The notes: a model not told the origin generated them from the letters alone. A stretch of 64,000 nt of DNA from Methyloversatilis universalis EHg5 (GCF_000378945.1 NZ_KB900539.1:737241-801240); one strand, 5' to 3'. Positions 52,357 through 61,334 are shown, counted from the first letter of the stretch. Numbers and translations are program-made.

Positions 52357-52638
52357 TGTGCTTGCCACGCTGTCGCGTCATCGTAGAACTCGAGGTTAAA
52401 ACGTCCTTCATCAAAGTGACGGGCACTCAACAGCGCCCGTCGCGCAAGTTACGCGAGCGAGTCTGTTGCGTGGGACGGATCAAGGGATGTCCAGACCTTA
52501 GGTGGTGGGCCGATGCGTACGATTTTGGATGCACCTTCAGTTCTGGCGGGCATGTGAGCCAAGGTCGCCGATTGCAGAAATAGCGACTCTAGAATAGAGA
52601 GCGATTCGCGTATTGGTGACAAATCAGGGAGAAGGAAA
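52357..52638. other. gene-free left arm of the island
   Basis: There is no credible complete gene. On the minus strand a short stretch (about 52358-52450) reads SARHFDEGRFNLEFYDD then WQAHW and looks protein-like, but it is closed by stops and truncated at the MocR scar; it may be debris of a lost gene. CTCTA-GAA-TAGAG (52587-52599) is a small inverted repeat 40 bp before the TTG start of the large gene and could be an operator. Confidence 0.5.
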
Positions 52639-53377
52639 TTGCGTTGGATTACTGCTCTGAACTTGCAGACTTGGGCTGACACACTTGCAGCACAGAACAT
52701 CTTTCCGGGCATGATCGCTGACCTCATAAGAGCGTCCGCGCAAGATATCTCCACGATTCGTTTCCCCAATGGCGACAAGGGGCAGGTTAGAGGATTCGAT
52801 GGTGTTCTCGATGCCGCCGGTGTGAGGCCCTACGTGCCTGACGGGGCGTCCTTGTGGGAGTTTGGCGTAAGCGAAAACGCCGCAGCCAAAGCAGAGTCGG
52901 ACTTTGTAAAGCGAACGAACGAGGTCGAAGAGGAGCAACGAAAACAGACGACGTTTGTGTTCGCAACTCCGCGAACGTGGAACAACGGCAGAGAAAAAAT
53001 CGCGGAATGGGTTTCTGAGAAGCAAAAGCTTGGACTGTGGAAGGATGTTGTCTATCTAGACGGTTCGATGATTGAGGACTGGCTTCGTTGTTCTCCTGCA
53101 GTTGCGGCTAGGTACGCGAGATATGAACTAAATCTCTTTCCGGTGTTAGGCGCTCGTAGCACGGACGAGTTCTGGGATGAATATTCAAACCGTTTCGGAC
53201 CACAGTTGGTGGAGCAGGTGTTGCTGGCGGGCCGCGAGCAGCAAGCCGAAGCGTTGATTCGCAAGCTCAGCGAGGGAGTGAGCAAGATTCTGTACGCGGC
53301 CGACGCGCCGGATGAGGTCGTTGCTTTCACGGTGGCAGCCATTCGGAGTTCAGACCCCGCCGTGCGGTACTTCTTAG
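52639..53377 (+). pseudogene. fragment 1 (N-terminal nuclease-like domain) of the broken gene
   Basis: About 246 codons up to the first IS. It contains the putative D-E-K set (residues 54, 74, 84), two aromatic-rich strands and a WLRCSPAVAARYARYEL helix. As it stands the frame runs 4 codons into the IS (GKR) and stops at 53388. A shortened protein of this domain could still be made. Confidence 0.75.
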
Positions 53378-54598
53378 GGAAACGCTGATCAAAGCCACCC
53401 TTCCGGGATTTTTCGTCCGTGAGGCAGCAACTCCGAAATTCGCATCGTCATGACATCGAATTTCGGCTCTTTTTCAGCCCCGAATCATCGACCCGAGGCC
53501 CTTTCGGAGCTCATCGCTCCGATTTCTCGCCCTCAGGACGCACCTGTCCTGTAGGGCGCGCACAGACTTCTCTGCGACAGCACCAGATTCGCCATCGCGA
53601 ACAGCACATGCAACTGCGCCGTGTTCTTCGCCAAACCCTTGTAGCGGCACTTGCGATGCCGGAACAGGTTCTTCACCACATGGAATGCGTGCTCGACCTT
53701 CGAGCGGATGCTCGCCTTGGCGTGCTCCGCCTTCTCGATGAGTTGGCGTCTCGGGTCCGTCTTGTCCAGCCTCTTGTAAGTCGAACGCCGGCGTGCGATC
53801 ACGAATTCGGCCGGGCAGTCCTTCAGTTCGGGACGCTTGCCTGCACCCTGGTAACCAGCGTCGGCATGCACGTGCTTCTCCTCACCATGCAGCAGCTTGT
53901 GCGTCTGGCTCACGTCGGACGCGTTCGCCGCCGTGGCGGCAAGCGAATGAACGATGCCGGTGTGCGCATCCGTACCGATATGCGCTTTCATGCCGAAATA
54001 CCACTGCTTGCCCTTCTTCGTTCTGGTGCATGTCGGGGGTCGCGGCTCGCCCCTCCTTTGTTCTTCGTCGAGGGGGGCGCAGCGATCAAAGGTGGCGTCG
54101 GACGATCGTGCCTTTCGCGCAGGATCAGCCCCTGCTGACCGAGCTGTCGCGGGATCAGCGCGAAAAATGCGCACCCGGCATCTCGTGACGTCGGAGCAGG
54201 GGGCGAAATTTCAGCAGCGTGGTGGCATCGGGTGCCTGACGCTCGATCAGGTCGATGCCCACGAAGCGACGCACCGCGATGCTGTCGACGATGCATCTTT
54301 CAATTCCTTCGTCCGACAGGCCAGGGCAGTTCTGGCACAGATACATGCGCAGCATCGTTTCCAGCCCGACCGGCGGACGACCGCGCTCGCCGCGGTAGTA
54401 GTGCGGCTCGATCAATGCCACCAGCTGCGACCACGGCACCAGACGATCCAGGTCGGTCAGAAACTTCTCCCGCCGCGTCGGCTTGCGACGCGCCGAGTAC
54501 TCGAGATCGGCGAAGCTGGTTTGCTGTTTCATCTGGATGGTTGCGCCTATCGGGATGACCGGGGCATTCTACGGGGACGGGGTTAAATCAGTGTTTCC
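53378..54598 (-). mobile_element. IS5-family insertion sequence, copy 1 (minus orientation)
   Basis: 1,221 bp bounded by imperfect inverted repeats GGAAACRCTGAT (left end GGAAACGCTGATCAAAG; right end, reversed, GGAAACACTGATTTAAC). The flanks are TTAG on the left and CTAG on the right, a YTAR-type target with one mismatch. Apart from one damaged stretch (about 54020-54330) it is the reverse complement of copy 2 and is 10 bp longer because of small insertions there. Confidence 0.92.
53533..54532 (-). pseudogene. IS5-family transposase, frameshifted copy
   Basis: Same start (MKQQTSFADLEYSARRKPTRR) and same end as the intact transposase of copy 2, but many one-base insertions and compensating changes between about 54020 and 54330 break the frame around the first catalytic Asp. 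The second Asp (HADAGYQG) and the Glu (KVEHAFHVVK) are intact in the C-terminal part. Many changes lengthen runs of one base, so sequencing error is a real alternative to decay. Confidence 0.85.
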
Positions 54599-54602
54599 CT
54601 AG

Positions 54603-55710
54603 AAGCAAAAACCGTAGTCGTCGACACAGAAGAGGCGGCTCGCCAACTCGCTAGTATCTCCGGACTTACATTCCTTCCCAGAGCGCAAGCACGCGGAATG
54701 GCTGGCTACCTAGCTCGGATGGGGCCCACAGTAGTCAGTGCCGGGGCGGACGACAAAAGGAACAATCACGAGGATCTGCGCCGGCCGTCAAGTACAGAAC
54801 TTGGCAAAGCTCTGTCGGGAATGGGTTTTACGGAACAGGAGGGCTACGACCTTGCTCGCCGTTGTGGCCGAAGTCTAGCTGTCCTCGCTCGGCTTAAGCC
54901 CAGTGGAATAGCTCCAAGGCCGGAATGGATGGAGAGTGGCACCCAATTGCTGCCGGCGGTTTTGGCGGGGGCTTGGCATGCGCCTACGAAACCTGACCAG
55001 GAGGTGCTGTGTAGCTTGGCCGCAGCAAATGAATACTCTGCGTTCGAGGCGCCACTTCGAACGTTCGCCAAATTGCAGGACCCACCTATCGATTACGTTG
55101 CAGATGTATGGGTCCTTAGAGCTTCCGTTGACGCATTCGTCAACGTTGGCCACCTCATTGGTCCGGAGCACCTTGCTCGGTTTGCAGAGGCTGCCAAGGC
55201 TGTCTTCAGTAAGACGGTGGAACCACCAAAGGCAGACGAGGTATTCAGACCCGCTGCACAGAGATCAGAGGGTTCGCATAGTAGGTGGTTGCGAGACGGC
55301 ATGATGAACACCCTCCTCCATATGGCTGTTCTGCACGATCAGGCGGGTTTTTCGGTCTCGGGCTCCACTCCCCAAGATTATGTCAACAGCGTTGTGCGAG
55401 CGATCCCGGGCTTGTCGAGCGACCACCGCCTGTTGGCTAGCTTGCAAGATCAAATGGTTATGCTTGCAGAGGCGGCGCCCATCCCTTTCGTTGAAGCCCT
55501 CGAGTGTTTGCTCGAGGGCGACCCTGCTGGGATTAGGCCTATATTTGAGGAGCACAAGGGCCTCATTAGCTCTCACGGCTATTACTACGGCGTTCTGTGG
55601 GGCTTGGAACTACTGGCGTGGGATCCACAGATGCTCCTTCGAGTAGCATTGTGCTTGGCGCGACTGGCGGAGATTGACCCCGGTGGATCAGTCTCCAATC
55701 GCCCAATTAA
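54603..55710 (+). pseudogene. fragment 2 (NTPase-like middle) of the broken gene
   Basis: About 369 codons between the two IS copies, in frame with fragment 1 through FL-EAKTVVVDTEEAARQLASI. It contains LRRPSSTELGKALSGMGFTEQEG then LARRCGRSLAVLARL, which resembles the helical lid after an NTPase core, followed by helical repeats. It still has an ATG (54698) and could be translated to a stop inside IS copy 2 at 55726. Confidence 0.72.
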
Positions 55711-56921
55711 GGAAACACTGATTTAACCCCGTCCCCGTAGAATGCCCCGGTCATCCCGATAGGCGCAACCATCCAGATGAAACAGCAAACCAGCTTCGCC
55801 GATCTCGAGTACTCGGCGCGTCGCAAGCCGACGCGGCGGGAGAAGTTTCTGACCGACCTGGATCGTCTGGTGCCGTGGTCGCAGCTGGTGGCATTGATCG
55901 AGCCGCACTACTACCGCGGCGAGCGCGGTCGTCCGCCGGTCGGGCTGGAAACGATGCTGCGCATGTATCTGTGCCAGAACTGCCTGGGCCTGTCGGACGA
56001 AGGAATTGAAGATGCCATCGTCGACAGCATCGCGGTGCGTCGCTTCGTGGGCATCGACCTGATCGAGCGTCAGGCACCCGATGCCACCACGCTGCTGAAA
56101 TTTCGCCGCCTGCTCGAACGTCACGAGATGCCGGTGCGCATCTTCGCGCTGATCCGCGAACAGCTCGGTCAGCAAGGGCTGATCCTGCGCGAAGGCACGA
56201 TCGTCGACGCCACCTTGATCGCTGCGCCCCCCTCGACGAAGAACAAGGAGGGCGAGCGCGACCCCGACATGCACCAGACGAAGAAGGGCAAGCAGTGGTA
56301 TTTCGGCATGAAAGCGCATATCGGTACGGATGCGCACACCGGCATCGTTCATTCGCTTGCCGCCACGGCGGCGAACGCGTCCGACGTGAGCCAGACGCAC
56401 AAGCTGCTGCATGGTGAGGAGAAGCACGTGCATGCCGACGCTGGTTACCAGGGTGCAGGCAAGCGTCCCGAACTGAAGGACTGCCCGGCCGAATTCGTGA
56501 TCGCACGCCGGCGTTCGACTTACAAGAGGCTGGACAAGACGGACCCGAGACGCCAACTCATCGAGAAGGCGGAGCACGCCAAGGCGAGCATCCGCTCGAA
56601 GGTCGAGCACGCATTCCATGTGGTGAAGAACCTGTTCCGGCATCGCAAGTGCCGCTACAAGGGTTTGGCGAAGAACACGGCGCAGTTGCATGTGCTGTTC
56701 GCGATGGCGAATCTGGTGCTGTCGCAGAGAAGTCTGTGCGCGCCCTACAGGACAGGTGCGTCCTGAGGGCGAGAAATCGGAGCGATGAGCTCCGAAAGGG
56801 CCTCGGGTCGATGATTCGGGGCTGAAAAAGAGCCGAAATTCGATGTCATGACGATGCGAATTTCGGAGTTGCTGCCTCACGGACGAAAAATCCCGGAAGG
56901 GTGGCTTTGATCAGCGTTTCC
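55711..56921 (+). mobile_element. IS5-family insertion sequence, copy 2 (plus orientation, intact)
   Basis: 1,211 bp with the same inverted ends as copy 1 (GGAAACACTGATTTAAC left; reversed right end GGAAACGCTGATCAAAG), flanked by a perfect 4-bp target duplication TTAA (55707-55710 and 56922-56925). It carries one intact transposase gene. The intact open frame and the perfect duplication suggest recent insertion. Confidence 0.95.
55777..56766 (+). CDS. IS5-family transposase
   Basis: A 329-residue DDE transposase. The N-terminal DUF772-type region (VPWSQLVALIEPHYYRGERGRPPVGLETMLRMYLCQN) precedes the catalytic domain with Asp in TIVDATLIAAPPSTKNK, Asp in VHADAGYQG and Glu in RSKVEHAFHVVKNLF followed by the K/R residues. 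Length and motifs fit the IS5 subgroup. It can mobilise both copies in trans. Confidence 0.95.
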   Translation: MKQQTSFADLEYSARRKPTRREKFLTDLDRLVPWSQLVALIEPHYYRGERGRPPVGLETMLRMYLCQNCLGLSDEGIEDAIVDSIAVRRFVGIDLIERQAPDATTLLKFRRLLERHEMPVRIFALIREQLGQQGLILREGTIVDATLIAAPPSTKNKEGERDPDMHQTKKGKQWYFGMKAHIGTDAHTGIVHSLAATAANASDVSQTHKLLHGEEKHVHADAGYQGAGKRPELKDCPAEFVIARRRSTYKRLDKTDPRRQLIEKAEHAKASIRSKVEHAFHVVKNLFRHRKCRYKGLAKNTAQLHVLFAMANLVLSQRSLCAPYRTGAS

Positions 56922-56925
56922 TTAA

Positions 56926-58837
56926 CAGTCTTCGGGCCATCTTTTTGGCTTGGGCACCAAATACGAGTGCGACTTCAAAGCAGCGAATGGGCGTACTTGC
57001 ACACGTCCTAGACTCAGCCCCCTCCATTGCTTGGTCACTAGCAACAAAATTGCTACCGTCGGCGCACGATACTTCAAGCCCAACACGGCGGCCGACCTTT
57101 CGTGAATACGGGGAGGGGAGTGCGGAAGTCCTTACCTACGGAGTGATTTGGGAATTTCAGGCTTTTGTCATCGGCAAGGCAATTGGATATGCAGGCAATG
57201 ACCCCGAACGTTGGGTGACCCTTATCGACGCCTTAAGTAATTTCCCGGAACAGGCCCTCGAAGTGACTGCCGCAGCGCTCGAGAACGTACTTGCGTACAC
57301 CACTGGCGATGCGCAAGTCGTCGTATGGGACGCTTTGCGGAAGGAGGTCAATCGTCATCGAACCTATGCCGAAGCGGAGTGGTCGCTGCCGGAAGTTGCT
57401 CTGTCGAAGCTTGACGTACTGGTGCAGACCTTCGCACCAACCAGTGCGGTTGCGCGGGCGACGTGGTTGTTCGACGACTGGATGCCTGATGTTCCGGGGA
57501 AGACTCAAGAAGGAGGATGTCCGGAGGCTGAAATCAATTCAGCACGTTTCGAAGCCATTTGCGACGTGGTGAAGGAGTCCGGAACGGCTGGACTAATTAA
57601 TCTAGCTGAAAGGGTAAAGCTACCGGACCAAGTTGCATACGTAGCGCAAGGGCTCGAGTTGGATTTTGGTGCGCTTATCAATTTCTTTTCTGAGGCGCTG
57701 CGTGCTGATCCGCAGCTAGATACTGTCGCTGCGGTAATTCTGGCAGAAGGGGCTCGGCGCTTTAACGCGACGTGGAAGGCTTCCATCTGCAGGATGCTCT
57801 TGGAAGAGCGAGTGCCCACAGGGCGAATTGCTCGACTCCTAATGGCGCTCGAGGAATCAACGGAAACGTGGAATTTCGTGCGGGATTTTGGGGGTGACGT
57901 TGACGACTCGTACTGGCAGCACAAGCATTCCTACCCCGTCAGTGGCAGTGCTGAAGAACTTGTTTTTGCGGTCGACAAGTACCTCGCATGCAAACGACCA
58001 CTTGCGGCACTAGACGCGGCAGGTCGTAGGATGTCTGACCTTACGACCGAGAAGCTCATGAGTTTGCTGGATGAATCGGTAGCGGAAATAAACGCGTCAG
58101 ATCAAGCGCCTCGAACGATGGCGGTCTACAACATTGAGAGGGCGTTTGATGAGCTTCGCAAGAGAATAGACACTGATCTGGATGCGATCGCTGCACTGGA
58201 GTTCCGTTATCTGCCGGTGTTCCGCGTTCGGAAGAAGCCGCTGGTATTGCACTCTTTGCTAATAAGGCATCCTAAACTGTTTATGGATACGATCTGTCTT
58301 ATATTTAGGCCGGCGAACGGTGATGATCCGCCGCCTGTAGAGGGCGCCGAAAAGCAAGCGGCAGCGGCGTACGAATTGCTCGCGGGAGTTCATGTTCTTC
58401 CCGGTCAAAACGATGATGAAATTGACGGGCAATTTCTTCTTGATTGGTGCATAAGAGTGCGCTGTATCGCCGCCGAAGTTGACCGAGAGAAAATTACTGA
58501 TCAGCGTATTGGAGCGATTCTGGCTCATGCCCCAATAAGCCGAAGCGACAATGCTTGGCCGCACGAGGCGGTTAGATCAATCATCGAAAGGCTCTGTTCT
58601 CCAGAGATTGAGCGTGGTTTGGCCATTGAGCGCTTCAACATGCGCGGTGTCTATAGCAAAGCTATGGACGAAGGCGGTGACCAAGAGCGAGCCCTTGCGA
58701 ACCAGTCTCAAGCCTGGGCCGATGCCATGCCGGAGTATCCCCGCACGGCGGCAATGCTGGTGGGAATCGCGAATAACTGGCTACGAGAGGCTGAACGAGC
58801 TGACGTTGATGCTCAGCAAGGTGCATTGCGGTGGTAG
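56926..58837 (+). pseudogene. fragment 3 (C-terminal helical region) of the broken gene
   Basis: About 636 codons in frame with fragment 2 across the TTAA target (NRPI-NSLRAIFLAWAPN). The sequence is helical with repeated Leu/Ala patterns and no enzyme motif, suiting a sensor or scaffold region (WLFDDWMPDV ..., FVRDFGGDVDDSYW ..., LSDLTTEKLM-like segments, LLAGVHVLPGQNDDEIDGQFLLDWCIRVR). The end YPRTAAMLVGIANNWLREAERADVDAQ is the natural C-terminus, followed by a terminator 40 bp on. Confidence 0.72.
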
Positions 58838-58876
58838 CTAAATTAAGACATGTGCGCTGATTACCGTATGAACGCG

Positions 58877-58900
58877 AACGGCGCCTGCGGGCGCCGTTTT
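58877..58900 (+). terminator. Rho-independent terminator at the right island edge
   Basis: A 9-bp stem AACGGCGCC/GGCGCCGTT with loop TGCG ends in TTTTC. It closes the large broken gene and lies only 8 bp before the ATG of the MocR gene, leaving no room for a promoter between them. Confidence 0.8.
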
Positions 58901-58908
58901 CATTTGCA

Positions 58909-60339
58909 ATGACCCTCTACGAAGACCTCGCCGACCGCATCGCCCGGCAGATCGCCGACGGCGTGCTGCGCCCGGGCGACCGGCTGCCGTCGGTGCGCCA
59001 GGCCTGCCAGGCCAACGGTCTGAGCCCGATCACCGTCACCCAGGCCTACGCGCTGCTGGAAAGCCGCGGCCTGATCGAGGCGCGGCCGCGTTCCGGCTAC
59101 TTCGTGCGCGCCCGGCTGGGCCGCGCGCTGCCCGAACCGGCGATGAGCGCGCCGGGCCGGCGCTCGAGCGCGCTGCAGGTGAGCGATTTCATCTTCGAAA
59201 TCCTCGACAGCGTGCGCGATCCGGCAGTGGTGCCGCTCGGCTCCAGCTTTCCTGCGCCCGAACTGTTCCCGCTCGACCGGCTGGGGCGCTGTCTGGCCGC
59301 CGCCGCCCGCCGCATGAAGCCGCAGGACACGCTGACCGACCTGCCGCCGGGCCATCCGGAACTGCGCCGGCTGATCGCGCTGCGCTACCTCGGCCAGGGC
59401 GCACGGGTGTCGCCGGACGACATCATCGTCACCCATGGCGCGATGGAAGCGCTCAACCTCTGCCTGCAGGCGGTCACCCGGCCGGGCGATCTGATCGCGG
59501 TCGAATCGCCCACCTTCTACGCCGGCCTGCAGGCGGCCGAGCGGCTCGGGCTCAAGGTGATCGAAGTGCCCAGCCACCCGCGCGAGGGCGTGAACCTCGC
59601 CGCGCTCGAACAGGTGCTCGCCGCCCACCCGGTGCGCGCCTGCCTGTTCATGCTGAACTACGCCAACCCGACCGGCGCCTGCGTGCCCGACGACAGCCGC
59701 CGCCAACTGATGGCGCTGCTCGACCGCCACGATCTGCCGCTGATCGAGGACGACGTGTATGCCGAACTGCACCACGGCGAACAGCCGCCGCTGTGCAGCA
59801 AGGCGCTGGACCGTGACGGCCGGGTGATGCACGTATCGTCCTTCTCGAAATGTCTGGCGCCCGGCTTCCGCATCGGCTGGGTCGCCGCCGGCCGCTACGC
59901 CGACGCGATCCGCCGGCAGAAGCTGTCATTCAGCCTTGCCACGCCGGTCGCGCTGCAGCACGCGCTGGCCGACTACCTGAAGCAGGGCGGCTACGACCGC
60001 CATCTGCGCACGCTGCGCGCCACGCTGCGTGCGCAACTGGGCGCCCTGGTGGCCGATGTCGAAGCCCATTTCCCGGCCGGCACCCGCATGGCCGAACCGG
60101 AAGGCGGCTACTTCCTGTGGCTGGAACTGCCGGAGAGCTGCGACACGCTGGCACTGCACCGCGAAGCGCTCGCGAGAGGCATCAGCATCGCGCCGGGGCC
60201 GATGTTTTCGGCACGGCGGGAGTTCCGGAATTTCGTGCGGCTGAACTTCGGGCATCCGGATACGGAGGCGAGGCGGGCGGCGGTAAGGGTGCTGGGTGGT
60301 CTGGTGACAAAAGGCACACACGAAGGTAGCATCGCCTGA
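58909..60339 (+). CDS. MocR/PdxR-type regulator (GntR domain fused to aminotransferase fold)
   Basis: A 476-residue protein. The winged-helix GntR domain is residues 1-70 (LADRIARQIADGVLRPGDRLPSVRQAC ... SPITVTQAYALLESRGLIEARPRSGYFV). A class I aminotransferase-like domain follows with FMLNYANPTGA, EDDVYAEL and the PLP lysine Lys314 in SSFSKCLAPGFRIGW. MocR proteins use PLP as a ligand. Its first 22 codons are duplicated at 52291. It sits directly behind a terminator, so its expression is in question. Its stop overlaps the toxin start by one base. Confidence 0.92.
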   Translation: MTLYEDLADRIARQIADGVLRPGDRLPSVRQACQANGLSPITVTQAYALLESRGLIEARPRSGYFVRARLGRALPEPAMSAPGRRSSALQVSDFIFEILDSVRDPAVVPLGSSFPAPELFPLDRLGRCLAAAARRMKPQDTLTDLPPGHPELRRLIALRYLGQGARVSPDDIIVTHGAMEALNLCLQAVTRPGDLIAVESPTFYAGLQAAERLGLKVIEVPSHPREGVNLAALEQVLAAHPVRACLFMLNYANPTGACVPDDSRRQLMALLDRHDLPLIEDDVYAELHHGEQPPLCSKALDRDGRVMHVSSFSKCLAPGFRIGWVAAGRYADAIRRQKLSFSLATPVALQHALADYLKQGGYDRHLRTLRATLRAQLGALVADVEAHFPAGTRMAEPEGGYFLWLELPESCDTLALHREALARGISIAPGPMFSARREFRNFVRLNFGHPDTEARRAAVRVLGGLVTKGTHEGSIA

Positions 60340-60635
60340 TGAAGCCGTTCCGCTGGAGCTCGGAGAAGAATGAAGCGCTCAAGGAAGAGCGGGGCGTCTC
60401 CTTCGAGAGCATGGTCGTCGCCATAGAAGCAGGCGGTCTGCTGGACATCCTGGCTCATCCCAACGAGCGTAAGTACCCCCGCCAACGGGTCCTGGTCATC
60501 GCACGTGACGGTTATGCCTACTTGGTCCCATTTGTTGAAGACGACGATTATTTCTTTCTCAAGACGGTCATCCCAAGCCGCAAGGCAACCCGGGATTACC
60601 TGAGGCAAGGTGACGACGATGCCGACCCCGGTTGA
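60339..60635 (+). CDS. BrnT-like toxin
   Basis: A 98-residue protein of the BrnT/RelE-like fold: FRWSSEKNEALKEERGVSFESMVVAIEAGGLLDILAHPNERKYPRQRVLVIARDGYAYLVPFVEDDDYFFLKTVIPSRKATRDYLR. The start WSSEKNEALKEERGVSFE and end FFLKTVIPSRKATRDYL are typical of BrnT-type RNases. It precedes its antitoxin gene, which overlaps its 3' end, the toxin-first order usual for this class. Confidence 0.85.
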   Translation: MKPFRWSSEKNEALKEERGVSFESMVVAIEAGGLLDILAHPNERKYPRQRVLVIARDGYAYLVPFVEDDDYFFLKTVIPSRKATRDYLRQGDDDADPG

Positions 60636-60939
60636 TCACGACGAGAGCGAACTTCTTCAAGCCTTCGAACAAGGGCAACTGAAGTCGGTCGCCACGAAAA
60701 GCGAGCTCGCGAGATTTAAGGCTGCCGCGCGCGCGACAGCCTTGAAAGATCGTCGCGTGAATATCAGGCTTTCGTCCGGCGATCTGTCGGACATCCAGAT
60801 CAGGGCGCTCGAAGAAGGCATTCCTTATCAGACCCTGATTGCCAGTGTGCTTCACAAGTACGTAACCGGCCGGCTGACGGAGAACCCCGCGCCGAGCAAG
60901 CCGGCGACGAAGGCTCCTGTGTCCAAGAGTGGGCGCTGA
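60619..60939 (+). CDS. CopG-like antitoxin partner of the BrnT-like toxin
   Basis: A 106-residue protein. The ribbon-helix-helix DNA-binding region is at the centre: RRVNIRLSSGDLSDIQIRALEEGIPYQTLIASVLHKYVTGRL. The N-terminal acidic/helical part probably wraps the toxin, and the Lys/Pro/Ala-rich tail is likely disordered. ATG at 60619 is chosen with AAGG 8 bp before it; GTG at 60610 is an alternative. It represses the shared operon in known pairs. Confidence 0.85.
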   Translation: MPTPVDHDESELLQAFEQGQLKSVATKSELARFKAAARATALKDRRVNIRLSSGDLSDIQIRALEEGIPYQTLIASVLHKYVTGRLTENPAPSKPATKAPVSKSGR

Positions 60940-61010
60940 TCAAGAACCGGGGTCGCTCCGCGCAGTCCCCGGCCTACGCCCCGAGTTTCAGCCTTAGCCC
61001 CCGCCCTTAC

Positions 61011-61334
61011 ATGTTCACCTCCACCTTCACCTTCGCCAAAGGCCAGTACGACGACGAGTTCCACGCGCTGGACGCAGTCATCGCCGGGGTCGCCCGCGCC
61101 ATTCCCGGCTATCTCGGTGAGGAAGCGTGGGAAAACGCCGAAACCGGGCTCATTTCGAACGTCTATTACTGGGACTCGATGGACGCGCTGCACGCGCTGA
61201 TGCAGCACCCGGAGCACATCAAGGCGAAGCAGCTGCAGGCGCGCTGGCTCAAGGGTTATCAGGTGGTGATCGCGCAGGTGGTGCGCACCTATGGCGACAA
61301 GGGCATTCCGCATCCGCTGGCGGCGATGACCTGA
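61011..61334 (+). CDS. small dimeric alpha/beta-barrel protein (antibiotic monooxygenase-like)
   Basis: A 107-residue protein (FTFAKGQYDDEFHALDAVIAGVARAIPGYLGEEAWENAETGLISNVYYWDSMDALHALMQHPEHIKAKQLQARWLKGYQVVIAQVVRTYGD) with the ferredoxin-like ABM pattern. His residues in the HPEHIKAK segment could bind haem or a substrate. The exact reaction is unknown. Confidence 0.75.
   Translation: MFTSTFTFAKGQYDDEFHALDAVIAGVARAIPGYLGEEAWENAETGLISNVYYWDSMDALHALMQHPEHIKAKQLQARWLKGYQVVIAQVVRTYGDKGIPHPLAAMT

Larger units (their letters stand above)
52639..58837 (+). pseudogene. large defence-like protein gene (about 1,252 codons) broken by two IS insertions
   Basis: Three same-strand open segments (52639-53377, 54603-55710, 56926-58837) join into one frame of 3,759 bases, divisible by three, once each IS and one target copy are removed. 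The start is TTG after AGGGAG (7 bp). The N-terminus has Asp54 (RGFDGVLDA), Glu74 (SLWEFG) and Lys84 followed by a hydrophobic strand TFVFATP, resembling a restriction-endonuclease-like fold. The middle has a strand-loop-helix (ILYAADAPDEVVAFTVAAI) where an NTPase P-loop would lie, but no Walker A. The rest is helical. Codon use is more AT-rich than the neighbours. I do not recognise the family. Inactive in this sequence. Confidence 0.72.

Noticed and set aside
52358-52450. Minus-strand peptide SARHFDEGRFNLEFYDD as a gene
   Set aside because: It looks protein-like but is bounded by a stop upstream and broken at the MocR scar; too short to call anything but possible debris.
52257-52583. A 108-codon plus-strand frame covering the MocR scar
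   Set aside because: Only its first 22 MocR-like codons after the ATG at 52291 have homology; the rest is translation of unrelated sequence, so it is treated as a gene remnant.
53378-56921. The two IS copies as one composite transposon carrying 54599-55710
   Set aside because: The outer flanks (TTAG and TTAA) do not match, and the middle segment belongs in frame to the same gene as the outer fragments.
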